Of a stretch of DNA of 64,000 nt, positions 11,594 to 23,900 are shown piece by piece; position 1 is the stretch's first letter; every line of letters begins with the position of its first letter. The position numbers and the translations under genes are program-made. Under the pieces are notes generated by a model that did not search any database, was not told where the DNA came from, and saw nothing but the letters and a program-made list of their open reading frames with translations. Source of the stretch: Acanthococcus lagerstroemiae. Its lineage: Eukaryota; Arthropoda; Insecta; Hemiptera; Eriococcidae. The DNA lies in contig CM063113.1 of NCBI GenBank assembly GCA_031841125.1, positions 31,269,312-31,333,311 of the forward strand, read 5' to 3'.

Positions 11594-11739
11594 ACTAACG
11601 GTGAGAAATTATTTGGGATAATGGTCCAAGATAACTGTGTCCAAGATTTTCACGATCAATCGCAACGCCATCTACCCTAATCCTTTAGGCAGAATGTTGA
11701 ACTAATTATTTCTTGCACACTATGGGCAAAAATGTACAA

Positions 11740-12640
11740 TGTCTTCAGAAATCTTTTTAGACAGCCCACAGATTTGCACATTGGACATAGAGTTCCGAGT
11801 TCCGAGCTTCGAAATCGATAATCTCGAAGCAGTGGCCTTTTTCAACTCATTTGTAAGCTCCGGAATGCCGAAATCAAAAATTTCGAAGGAATAAACGTTT
11901 TCCAAAATTGAATTTTAGAGCGAAGTACCATCTGTAAAGACTAACCCGCCTGGAAATCGTGGGGCCGGCGTAAAATTTACGCCAGTTTGGCGCTAGCGCC
12001 TTCCCATTTGAAATACATGCAAGCGTCGTGTCCCGAATTTAGGACCAGTTGGGGCCGGCGTATATCTGGTCTGACTATGGCGCCAATCCAGCGTCAATTT
12101 TCGATTCGTGCTCGATTAGCGCCGGAATCGAGGGTAAATTTGGCGTATATCTGGTGCCGATGCCGGAATTCGGACCGGCCCCACGATTTCCAGGCGGGAA
12201 CTCATGGGAGCAGGGGTAATACGGTGAATTGTGAAGCGGCAAATCTCCCAGTAGTCACATATTTTAATTCCCTTGTAAGCTTCCAAAGGCTTAATTCACA
12301 AATTTCGAAAGAATAAAAGTTTTCCAAAACTGAATTTTGCAGAGGAGTATCATATTTTCAAAGAATAACTCGTGTAATCGGGGGCGATACGGTGTACGCT
12401 TAACGAGTTTCGAAGTGCCGAATGTGGGAGAAGCTTCGTAAGGCCTAAATCAGAAATTTTGGAAGAATATATAAGTTTTCCAACATTGAATTTTACAGAG
12501 AAGCATCATATTTTCAAAGACTAACTCACGGAATCAGGAGCAATGCGGTGTATGCGTAAAGAATTTTGAATTTCGAATTCGCGAACCCCAGAGGGTAGTT
12601 ACCTTCTTAACTCATTTGTAAACTTGTGTTAGTCTAAATG
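11740..12640. repeat. diverged tandem repeat, about 155-170-base units
   Basis: At least three units share 'tttcgaa(g/a)gaataaa(c/a)gttttccaa(a/c)a(t/c)tgaatttt', followed by 'aaagactaactc', then a 'g(c/g)g(c/a)aat(a/g)cggtg' segment. Starts lie near 11880, 12300 and 12455. The first unit is interrupted by the MITE at 11945-12198. Without that insert, unit spacing is about 155-170 bases. Confidence 0.75.
11945..12198. mobile_element. GC-rich MITE with perfect 24-base terminal inverted repeats
   Basis: The left end 11945-11968 (CCCGCCTGGAAATCGTGG...) and the right end 12175-12198 are exact reverse complements. The interior is strikingly GC-rich and repetitive: 'ggggccggcgta' and 'ggcgcc' each occur more than once. 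It sits inside the tandem repeat, whose other units read 'aaagactaactca' without a break. That empty-site comparison puts the insertion between 'gactaa' and 'aactca', a duplication of two or three bases (AA or TAA). No transposase is present. TAA would suggest PIF/Harbinger, but the superfamily is unproven. Confidence 0.85.
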
Positions 12641-13670
12641 GAAAAAGGAAAGCACGGGCAGAAAAAAGAAATCGCCCGCGTTAGTATAACTGAACTAGCA
12701 GTATGTGTCACAAAAAGAAAAGTAAGACATGGGGGTTATAGAGTAGCACGTGCTGCTCTTGAACGAGTTATTGAGTTATAAAGCTGAAATAAAGATGTGT
12801 TATCTGCGATGGCCAAATGGAAGTCGAGTTCGAAGATGGATCCGTTCAGACCATTTGGGAGGCATGTTATTTTCTAGGAAAATATAACGTTATTCGATGT
12901 TCTAGTCGATTGTGACTGACCTGGCGAGCTGAAATTAGTATGACGAATTTTTACAAAGGTGCACCCAATTGGTCCGTTGAATTGGGAACAGGGGTATTTG
13001 GAGTAGGTTTTTCCCGGAATTTTCGAGGCTCTTGTACCGGCAGCACAATTACTGCCTAAATGTGAGTAATGGTGGTGTAGTTGTGGAGACAGTGCTCATT
13101 TTACTGTGTCAGTGGTTGCGAGTTCAGACCCTATCGAAACATAGTTTTTCGTGTAACTTGTTTTACTGTCATTGTTACTTTGTCCAAATGTTTTTTTCGT
13201 GCTTTATTAGTTTTTCAATCAATTGTTGTTACTGTAAAATTTACACGTATATGTTCTTTTTTTCCGAGAAACTGAAACAAAAGAATTAACACTTTATTCT
13301 GCTCTAGGAAGCGGATGTACTACCGTGTAAATCCCCCTCCCCCCTGCCATAACAACTTGTTCAGATTATGTCGTCTTGACCCATGTGTTTTCGGGCAATA
13401 AGGTTAAAATGGCAGAAATTGAAGAATACGGTATTGATATCGCTTTGTAGATCTTCAAGGTTATAGGACTCGTTTCAATCCTATATAGGCCTTATTTTGA
13501 AAGTTTACGCCCGCTTACTAAGAACGAGCGGAGGAAAGTTGAACAATTTGAAAATTAAGCCTGGTCGATGCGTATTTGAAACTGACTGAAATGCTGGCTG
13601 ACTAGAAAGGAGTAAAGTACAGCTTTCTGTGGACTAAGGGCTAGATCTCAGAAGTCTTAGTTTTAGCATT
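12641..13670. other. non-coding sequence
   Basis: No recognisable gene or element. The short frames at 13032-13289 overlap one another, are Cys/Phe-rich by T-richness, and have no splice or domain support. Confidence 0.4.
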
Positions 13671-13679
13671 TTAGATGCT

Positions 13680-14050
13680 TTTACTACTGGGTAGACTTGA
13701 GCGAAAACCGTATAATGGTCCCCTGTTACGCTCCTGTTACTATGACATCATACTAGTGAGTATACTTGAGCGAAAGTCGTGTTTATACATGTCCATGGAA
13801 ATTTATTTCTTCCAGCCAGTGGTATACGTGAGCGAAAACCGTAACGCCTTCTTCGACACGCTCCCCTAGATACGAAGCCAGCCCTTTCGAGCATTACCTC
13901 AGAGACGTCGGGGTTCTCTTCTCATTTCCAGCTAAGTTCAGCTCACAGTTCTTTAGCTCTTCATAGTGACAATTCAGTTCAGTGGTTGACATTTCCATTT
14001 TCTTCCAGTCATGGGTATACTTGAGCGAAATCCGTGACACGCTCCCCCGA
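13680..14050 (+). repeat. four-copy dispersed motif 'gtatacttgagcgaaa-ccgt'
   Basis: The motif occurs at about 13689 (gggtagacttgagcgaaaaccgt), 13760, 13826 and 14017, always on the same strand and irregularly spaced. 'cgctccc' follows after the third and fourth copies. The second half repeats 'ttcttccag(c/t)ca(g/t)(t/g)ggtata'. It looks like a decayed tandem duplication. Confidence 0.65.
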
Positions 14051-14744
14051 CACGAATTCAGTGGTTGAAACTTGCTGCGTCCTGCGCGACTACAGTCTGC
14101 AGCCGTGATGTTATTAGAAATTTCCCTGGAAATGTTTTTTATTAGGGTACGAAAGCATATAAAATGTTACACGGACACGTTTCTTAAGTTCCCTTCTCCT
14201 CTCCCCTCCCCCTTCAGACTTCACAGGTTTTGGAGAGGTGTCAATTTAAATGAAGGGAGAGGAGATAAAGAAGAAGGAAAAGATGACAGAAAGAGGGAAA
14301 GTGAGACAGGCACCAGAGCAAGGGCAGAGCGGAGGGTGGGGGGCGCACAGGTCCACCGGTTGCAGTTGAAAGTTATGAATTGAGAATTGAGGGCTGAAGG
14401 AATTTCTTCCAGCCATGTGCTGATTGGATGCTGTTAAACAGTGTAAAATCTAAATTTAACTTCGTCAAAATCTCTTAATTGAAGTTTTTTTAAATTAAAT
14501 TAATTTTTTACTTCGTCCTTTAATTGTTTAATTCTACGGAGATAGCGGTCTATAAACAAAACTGTCGGGGGTGCTGACGTCTCTGTCAAGGTATTTACGG
14601 TAAAACCCGGTCCCCATTAATGTCCATCGCCTTGCTAATTTCGCTGACCTGGAAAAAAGTTCTCGTACAGTACATACTTTTATTAAGATTAAAAAAATAG
14701 GGTGAAAATGAAAAACTAATGTTTATTTTAATGTTTTATTGCAG
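14051..14744. other. sequence upstream of the first visible HIF1A exon
   Basis: Presumably the 3' part of an upstream HIF1A intron. It contains a purine-rich stretch (14250-14345) and ends in a T-rich tract and 'attgcag' acceptor at 14744. No bHLH-encoding exon was found here on the + strand. Confidence 0.5.
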
Positions 14745-14902
14745 TGCCAGTTGTGGAAGACGAGACCAGACAAATCGCCGAAACGTGTAGCGCTGATTCT
14801 TTATTTCTGAATGCCTTGGAAGGATTTTTATTGGTGACTTCGTCAGATGGAGATATCGTATTCATATCGGAAAATGTAAACCGTTATTTAGGGCTTGCCC
14901 AA
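14745..14902 (+). CDS. HIF1A exon: start of PAS-A
   Basis: This 158-base exon enters with two bases completing a codon and leaves in phase 0. It follows 'attgcag' and ends in 'caa|gtaagt'. It encodes '[20 protein letters not shown]', then '[18 protein letters not shown]', the first beta strands and helices of PAS-A (compare the FYLKALDGF pattern in HIF-1 alpha). The Pro-Val-Val-Glu-Asp start is the acidic linker from the bHLH domain. The open frame continues past 14902 but loses similarity exactly at the donor. Confidence 0.92.
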
Positions 14903-17900
14903 GTAAGTGTGACCTTGGGTCTTCCACTAATCAGCGGGCTTGGTGCAGGGAGTCGTTAAGACGATTTAGAATCGTATTGAGACACTGAGAGTGGAAATTG
15001 AAAGTATAAATTGATGAGAAATTTGATGCTCTCTTTTGATGATTCGCGACAGTATCCACCAATGATGCAAAAATGCTAACCAAGCCAGCAGTCTGTTCTC
15101 GGAAATATGAGAACGTTTTGTTTGGTGTTGAGTTGAACGCCGACTGACGACCTGGAAACGCTATCAGCAATTCGAATTAGTGATGTTAAAATTTCAAATT
15201 CTATCATTATCGATTATATCGATATTAAATGCAGCCAATATTGATATTATATCAGTATTTTTGGAAGAAGGAAATTTTTTCATCGTGTGATACATGTATT
15301 CCACCCTCGCATTTTACTTATCATAATGCTGTACCACAATGATTACGTTCATGATACACGCACTTTCTCTAAGTTTTCATTTTATAAATTCAAATTTGAA
15401 GCAATACCGTATTTTATCGAATCTAGGACGTAGCGAAAATTTGAAGAATGCGTTTAAGAAAAAAATTTAAGTGCACTAATGTAACACGCACTTTATTGTG
15501 CTTCGTCATCATCAGGGCTAGGATTTTTATGCGCTAAAAAACCGAAAATATGTGCAATAAATATACGCTAAAAAATGTCAAAATATGCAAAAATATGCGC
15601 TATAAAACCGCACCCTCATGGGTATCGAAATGTATGGTTTTCGAAGCACTACAACAAGTGCCATTCGTTTTAACGTTTATTTCATTAAATCATCAAAAAC
15701 GCAAAGAATTTTTTCATTTCCAAATAATCGCAATTGCAGTTTGCAGCTTCGCAGTTTAAAGCCTTGAATAAGCTTTATGTAGCAAAAAAAAAAAAAGACC
15801 TGAAACGTGGCTACCGATAGGTTCTTTTTTCTTGTCTCTAATTTTCTAGTCTTCAGCCGACCTTCTTTCAGCAGCTTACAGCAAAGAGCAAACACCCTGT
15901 TACTTATGGTTTGTTTTTTTTTTTTAGAAAATTGTGAAAATTTTGTCAATAGAAGTTATTTGTGGCCAGTTTTTGGGAAAATATACGCTAACAACTAACA
16001 ACCTCAAATATGCGGTATTTAGCTATTTTTCAGCGAGAATTTAGTATATAGAGAGATATGCATTTTTATGCATTTATGGCTTAAATATGCAAAAATATGC
16101 GCTATAAACTTTTGCATGCGGATTCAGAATTTCATGATTCGCTAAGAATATGGATATGCGCTATCTAGTATTACTAGAAACAAATATGCATTTACATAAA
16201 AATCCTAGCCTGAGTCATCATCATTATCGCTACATTCTGAAGTATCAAACAGAATACTGCTGGTAAGGAAGTTGGTAGGTGTGTAGATAATGCAAGAGTT
16301 CGTGATTCGTATCAGAATACATGGCGAGACTTGTCCATTTACAGGGCGTATTTAGTGCAACTGCAAGTTCATTATCTCTACTTTTGTTGAAACCATCGAA
16401 TCTGAGACGCACCCCACATTTGAAAACTCAAAAAATGAATTTCAGGTGCGTCTTACATTCGAAAAAATACGGTATTAATGAATAAAATTCATTCCTAAAT
16501 TCAGCCACCTTTTAGCAGTGAAATATTAACCTCGAATTCAAAATAATAATAATAATTTGAAATTACGAAAATTCAGAGCATGGAAAAGGCGTGTAACGGC
16601 TAGAATCCTAGAATATTATTCAAGAAATTTAAGATTCTGATTCAAAAGTAAGATTTGTCGGACATTTTTAGGAAGAAGACGCGTTCGTCTCTTATTAATA
16701 GTATATTCTGCGGCTGAACATTCGTATTTGCTGGCAACGGATGCCCCAGGTGTTAGAGTCGTCAACTCTATTTCAGTTAATTCCAAAAATTCGTGCTCTC
16801 TCCAGTATTGAAGTATATTTTGATTGGTAACGATCTGCAGAAAGCAACTTGACTGCGTGATAACGGTGGACCAGTGAAGTTTTACACCGTGCCCACTAAG
16901 GTTCCTTTTCTCACAAGTAAATTCAAAAATATCGATATCTCTTTATTTCGATATTCGAATTTTATATCGATATTTTCGATATTATATCGATATTTTAACG
17001 TCCCTAATTTGGATGGATTAATAGGTCGTCTGTGTTTCAAATGAATGCACTAAAACGTATAATGTCAATTCTGGCGTATTCGTAGTCAATTGCAATGAAT
17101 TAATCCGTTGGAAAGCTATGTTTCGGATTGATTGGTTGTTACGGCGATGTGATGGTAGACACTAGACAGAGAAAATGAACTGGCCGAACTGAAATCAAAA
17201 GGAGTGGCTCGAGAAACCGATATTCGTCGGATTCTGATCACGAAGTGTAGATCCTCGTGTCTGGTGACGTCAATAGAGTAAACGAAGCATGGTCACGACT
17301 CACAAGAAACGATTCTGCAATGCGATTGAATCTGACGACGTGCGATTGAATATAGTAAATTGTACGTGTCATTTCCCTGAAACTAATTTGATCTACAGTG
17401 GACATAAGTGATGTGACCAATCAACTTGAGATAAACATAGCTTATTTCTTTATCGTCTGTCACGTGTCTCTTGACTGCTATTTGGATCTGATTCGTTGGC
17501 CTTCATTTGCCCACCGAATTTTTAAGCCATTGCAGAGGCGAATTTAGGGAATAAGTTTGGGGGGGGGGGTGGCTTGGGAAACAATGCACAAATTTTTTTA
17601 CCCTCTCTTTGAAACGTTTCACGGACTTCCTTACTGTAATAAAAATGAAGAGAAATATGTAGCATTTCAAAAAATTTATTTCCCTCTTTCTTTCTTTCCC
17701 TTTTTTTCCCCTCTATTCTTTCTTCTTTTTTCCTTTTCCTTACCTTACTTTTGTTTTTGAATTGATGGGGGCTTCCCTCACCCCGTAAATCCGCCACTGC
17801 CATTGTGATGATCTTGAAGTCCTATCAGTAACCAGTGTAACTCTTAAGACCGATTAGAAACAGACCATCCATCCACCTTAGTATGATCGTTCAGAATTAT

Positions 17901-20900
17901 TAAAAGTAGTTCGATTGGTGCGATGCTGAATAATTCAACGTTTTTGTTGAAGAATAAAGTGACGAAGTACACTTTGGAGGATTCAAATTGATTAGCAATA
18001 TGTTCGGTAGTTAACGAGTACAGTTGTGCCAAATGAATTAAATATAAATATGTTGTGATTTAGGTTGACGTACTAGGACAGAGTATTTATGAACTGAGCC
18101 ATCCGTGCGATCACTCAGAAATCAAAGAGATGTTATCTACCAAGGATCTCAACACCCAGAAATCGTATTTTTTACGGATGAAATGTACATTAACGAGTAA
18201 AGGTCGAAACGTGAACATTAAATCAGCCTCCTACAAGGTAAAATTGAATGCAGATTCATATGTATGATTGTAATTTTTGTATTTGGTTTCCCGACTTTCA
18301 TTAATTCCGTATGACGAAACCAGGTCATCCAGTTCAGTGGTCGTGTAATAGAAAGTCACAGTAAACCGTGTTTCGAAACTATCAAAAGGGAGCAATCCAG
18401 TACCAGCGAAGAAGACTTTAGCGACTCCGGTCGATCGGAAGACAGTGGACCGATTGAACGGAGAGCTCCCAAGGCACAGATGTTTCACTTCGTGTCTGTC
18501 GGCGAGCCTATTTCGCATCCGGCGAACATAGAAATACCTTTAGGACAGAACACCTTCCTTACCAAACACTCGTTGGACATGAAATTCACGTACGCTGATG
18601 AAAAGTGAGACAAGTTACCTATTTATCGACGCTTTGAGAAAGTCACTCTTTTGTTCGTTCTAATAACTGTATGTTTTGCTTCGCAGAATCGTCGACTTTT
18701 TCGGTTATAATACGAATACTTTGCTTGAGAAATCTGTATTCGATTACCACCATGCAGAAGACAGCGTAGCGCTGAGGAACTGTTTCAAGAATTGTGAGTA
18801 ATTTTCGTTGAATTGGACTTGTGTGTTGTAGATTGAAGAGACTTTGATGAACTGGACGGTTTTGTACTCAACGAGCTGCCAGCGTTCTAGTTTCCTGATT
18901 TAGTAACATAACCGGACTCGAATTACTCTAGTACAAGTGGGGAGCAGAGTTTTACAAGTTGGATTATTTCTTGAATTACGTAGTGACTGAGGGTTGTTTT
19001 TTAGCACATAGATAAACAATTTGAGAAAACTTCAAATGTCAGTTTCAAAATCCTTTGTGTGGAAATAGTTATTGTATTTGACCATTTCGCCGAGCGCACT
19101 TTCTTTGATGAGTCGAGTATCCATTAGAATGAGGAAGTTATCACTCACCTTATTTGAAACTCAAAATTTATTTCCCATGCTTGGTCAGTTGTCAACTTAA
19201 TATCGGGAAAATTGCTAGAACGGATTTGTTTTGCCAAAATCCTGTTGGACGGAGAGACCGACAAAAAGACGGCTCGGGAAATGGTAAAAATCTAGTGCGA
19301 CAGTTGATCAGGCAGGCCGAAATAATTGCGAACAAGTAGTCATATATACGAGCAGATGGTGCAGGCAATCAGACAGAGACAGACAAGTTCGTAGGCTCCC
19401 TCCATGCCGAAACAAAAAACGAAGCTCAGTGCCATTGCCCCAAATCCGAAGGTCAAAATATTTTCTTTCTTCCCGTATCCAATATATGTGACCGATACGC
19501 AGCTGAGAGCTGTAGATCATTGTTTCAGTAGCTTTACTAGTTGTCTGTCCTCCAGCTTCTTTTCTTTATCTGGCTGATTATTCTGTTTGTCTCTTTATCT
19601 TTCCGATTTTCTATCTCCCTGACTTTATGCTTATCTTGTCTTTCTCCGCGTCTGCCACCGCTACTGATGGAAGAAAAATTCAAGATCCCAGGCAGATAAC
19701 AACTAGCTGGTGTTATAGACCAGCAGACAAGCAGGTAGAATGAATGATGAAGTGCTGTCATCCCTAAGAAAAGTGTGGTTGGCGGCATAGATTTGGTTTC
19801 CGTGTAATCTTCCTTACCAAGAATAGAACCATCATGCAGATGTTTTTGACATGGCCTTCCACTGTTCGTTGTCTCCTCGTATTAGGTTATTCTGAAGTTT
19901 TCTCGTAGAAGTCACCTAAAGCTGAAGTCTTTTAGCCAGGTGTTATATAAGTTTTCTTGTTGGTAAGAACTTGAGTTGTCGAATTTATTGTATTTGAGAT
20001 GTAATGAAGTAAGAAAAATGTACAATGGTAAAAGTGAAGTTTTGTCAGTTGTAGCTTTCCCATATCTTGTTACATAATTAATTTCAGCCCAGAATCCATT
20101 AATTGTATTTGAGATCTGAATGCAGACATAATATTACTACTTGTACTCTCTATGCTCAAGATAAATCCAATTTTGTTAACACGATTTACTGATCATTCTA
20201 AAACTGATATGCATGCAAACAATATGTATCATGCTTGTTACTGCACATAACTAACTGCGGGCGTGATACAATGAAAACGTTTGTAAATGTTTTTTATTTT
20301 TTATTCTTGCGATTAAATTGAAGACATAAACGTACTGTGTTACCATATGTTAACCCAGTGTGACCCCGGAAACAGTACGATGTAGCCAGTTTTAAACTTC
20401 ATGTGTTCCGTAAAATAGACCTTGAACTTTTCCGATTATTGGATAATTAAATTTTATGAGCATCAGTAAATCTGACAGATGTCGACGACATCTTTTACGG
20501 TTTTCCTCAATTCCTGAACGTTTGCATTACTCGCATTGTTGATGCATGAGATTATTAAAAAATTCATCTTTACGCATTCAGAAGTTGAATTTTCAGTTTT
20601 TCTCGTCACAATGTAAGATTCATTTGAGGGAGACTTTCGTACCTTTTTGTATTTAAATTTCACTGATATACGGGATGACTCGAGTCGAATTTTCACTCGG
20701 TCTAGTTTCCAAAGATATGCTGTGGTACAATTACACTACAACAGCATAAAAAACAATGGGAGGAGATTGTATGATTTTAGCTGTATTTTGAATGCCGAAT
20801 ACGATGGCGTTAACCATTTTTCTCGAAAATCTTTCGTTTTCTATATTCAAAATTAAAATTTTATTAAACTTTTCACTCTTTATTTCTTTTTGTCGTCCAG

Positions 20901-23900
20901 AAATAGCTACGCTGATACGGATAACTGTACTGAACGCGTAGTTGTTCGATCAGTATACTAAAATTTGCATTGAAGATAGGAGATAGGAAAAAAATGAAAT
21001 AATCAAAAAATTGACATCGGCATTAAATTCTTCGTTTAGAATACATATAGAATCATACATTCTCATGTCATTGTTTTTTTTTTAATCTCAAATTGTTGTG
21101 TAATGTCTGCCATTTTCGTTGGTGATTGTTATCAATCACATTAAATTTGAATAGATGTACGAACGATATGCTCCAATTGTGCGATTTGCGCAACTCATAT
21201 CAACTCTGAACAAAGTAATTCTACTCGTTCTAAAATAATGGTAAATATTTTGGTCCGGAAATAGCCATTACGCCAGAAATTAGAGTAATCATTGGCATAA
21301 ATGCAAGTACTAAAAGGTCCAGCTAATAATCTGAGTTGATTAAAAAAAAAGTTTGTACATTTGCACGCATTCGTAGCCCGGAATTTCGCAAGTATTACTC
21401 GTTCTGCATGGAAAATTCCGTAGTCCATTGTAGTTGTTTGTTTTTTTCAAAATACTCGAGCTGCGTTTCGTTGTCATTTGTTTCTAGCCCCTTCTTTTTC
21501 CAATTAGAACAATCTTTTTCTCGATTTTGGAAACATTCATCAATTCAGCGTTATATAGTTGATAATACCATTTTCCAACTAAGTCTTCTAATTATAAATT
21601 GGGGTGCAAATCGTAAAAGTCAGTATCGCTCTTCGGAAATGTCTAACCGATTTAGAAATCCCTTGTCGAGTATTATAGCGCCGTGTTCAATGAGAAATGT
21701 TGATTAGCTCAACTAGGTTAGATAAACTTCCCTCTGATGTTTCTTTTGAATGCCACTGGAGCTCTAGAGTGAAATAAAATGGGTCAGGGTTGATCTGTAT
21801 GAGGTAGCGGCTTCTGAAAAACTTGAATGAGTGCTCGAATTGTCGCATATGGCCCACTTTCTCAATCTCTAGTTAGCGCTTATCTAGCGATTAAAGTACT
21901 GGGTAACTATTCGGTAGGTTAGCTAACTAGAGATTTGACTAGAGATTGAGAAAGTGGGCCTAAGTCTAATATCGGTCCAGAAACACATGTACGATAGGTG
22001 TTTCAGAAACAACAAAAATTTCTTCATACCTGCAATTTACAAAAATTTTGAGGATTTAAGGAATCGAATATCATGTTCGAATGAGTCATGAGTCTTCTCT
22101 TGGCATTTCGAGGTCTTGTACGGAACATGCGAACTGTATTGAGTTCTTCATTATTTTTCCTTCAAGTTATAAGTGATTAGTATTAATTTAATGAGAAGAC
22201 CTTTTTTCACTTTCCGTTATGACTTATGAGTTTTAATTTTGCGGATTGTTTTTGGTTCTTACTCCACACCGCCAGCGTGTAATTCTCTTACAACAAGAGA
22301 ACTCTACAATAATGATGGAGGAAAATCTGAAAATGTTCTGCGCGATGAAAACTTAAATTAAAGGTGAAAAGGCTCTTATTATCAGGTTGGTAAAGTTGTA
22401 CCTATTGAGGAAGAGATGTAAAGATTTATCACGGGAAAAATATTAGTCAGAAATATTTGAAGAATTCGTATTTTTATTGGGAAATACTTCGTGAGAACCA
22501 CTTATATAAGTCATGATCTTTTTGTAAGGGAGTTAATTAGTACGTAAACGAAAACTGTAACTTCCTTGATAACTCAGGTGTTCAGTAACTTGTTATAGTC
22601 TTACTGGTGAGTAAAGATTTCAGAAAAGTAACTTGAACTGTAAAATTGTTGATAAAATTAGATTACACTTTATTCATATTGCTTTTATTCGTTGGTGAAG
22701 AAGAACTTTGAATTACCTTGATGAAGGATCAGGCCCGGTGCTAGAGATTTTGTCGCCCCGGGCAATGGAGGAACATTTTCCGCCCCAGGCAAAAGAAACA
22801 AGGCACCAATCACACCTTCGCGATAAGCCCGTTGTAGCCAAGTGTGATACATCAAATTACAACAATTTTTCTTGTAGAGCAGAACCCTATAATTTTTAAA
22901 ATTTTATAGTCCTCACTTTTCAAACCAAAATTATAATATAGATTATACACACCTATTCAGTATTTTATGGTGCAGATAATTTTATTCTAAATTCCTGATA
23001 AATGGTGCCAAGTATATTATTATAATGTAATTATACAGTATTACACAGAAGTACTTCTTGAAATAGAAAGTAAATTTATACATATCTCATCTCATTAGTA
23101 AAATTACATCAATAGAGGTTTACTTTTCGAACCTTCTTCATAGCAAACTTTGCTTTCTATTGCAGTAAAAGCCAGGCCTGTCAATCGGATTTGGGAGATA
23201 GTTGATCGCAAATAATTTTTAATAATTTTTTATTTTGAAAAACTACGTTCATCACTTGCTACAGTGACAGGCAATGTAAAGAGAATGTGCGTAGAGCAAT
23301 CGCAACATGGGGAGTGAGTTTGTATGTCAATATGAATTGTAATACTTCCACTGGTGAAGTTTCTGGCTTTATTAACTCTGTCAAGCTTAACAGTTCATCA
23401 TAATATAATTCCAATGCATCAGTGTGATAGAAGTTACTTGAATATCTTAACGAAATGAATTCCCGGAATTTCACTTTACATTTGTGAAGTCTTTGTAATA
23501 CAAGAACAGAAAATTTACCGACTCAATTTTTACCGAACATTGTTGTATACTAAATGTATAGGAACATAATGAGTGCCTACTGCCTAGTAGCAGCGTTGAG
23601 CCTAAATTATTGTTTCAAAAAAGAAAATCAATATAAGGAAATATTAAATATTATCCAAGTTACTTGTATTGTGTTGTAATTCAGTCACCATTGCATTATT
23701 TCGTTATTCTCATCCAGCGTGTGTTTTACTTTCAGTGTTTCAAAAAGGCCAGTCCCAGACGGAAAGATACAGATTTTTAGCAGCTGGTGGTGGTTATGCC
23801 TGGGTTTTGACACAAGCTACCGTCTTATACGGCAATTCATCGAAACCACTGGATGTTGTTTGTGTCAACTTTGTCATTAGGTAAGTTCGAGAAACATCAG

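Larger units (their letters stand above)
14903..18063. other. HIF1A intron of about 3.2 kb
   Basis: It holds the nested terminal-repeat elements at about 15178-17005 and the hAT MITE at 17533-17799. The rest shows no exon. Two minus-strand frames around 17238-18032 have no family signature. Confidence 0.7.
18794..23735. other. HIF1A intron of about 4.9 kb
   Basis: No exon was recognised inside it. It contains the palindromic element at 21851-21960 and a hAT-like terminal fragment near 22729. An open frame at 22708-22899 is only the translation of that fragment. The rest is AT-rich unique-looking sequence. Confidence 0.65.
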
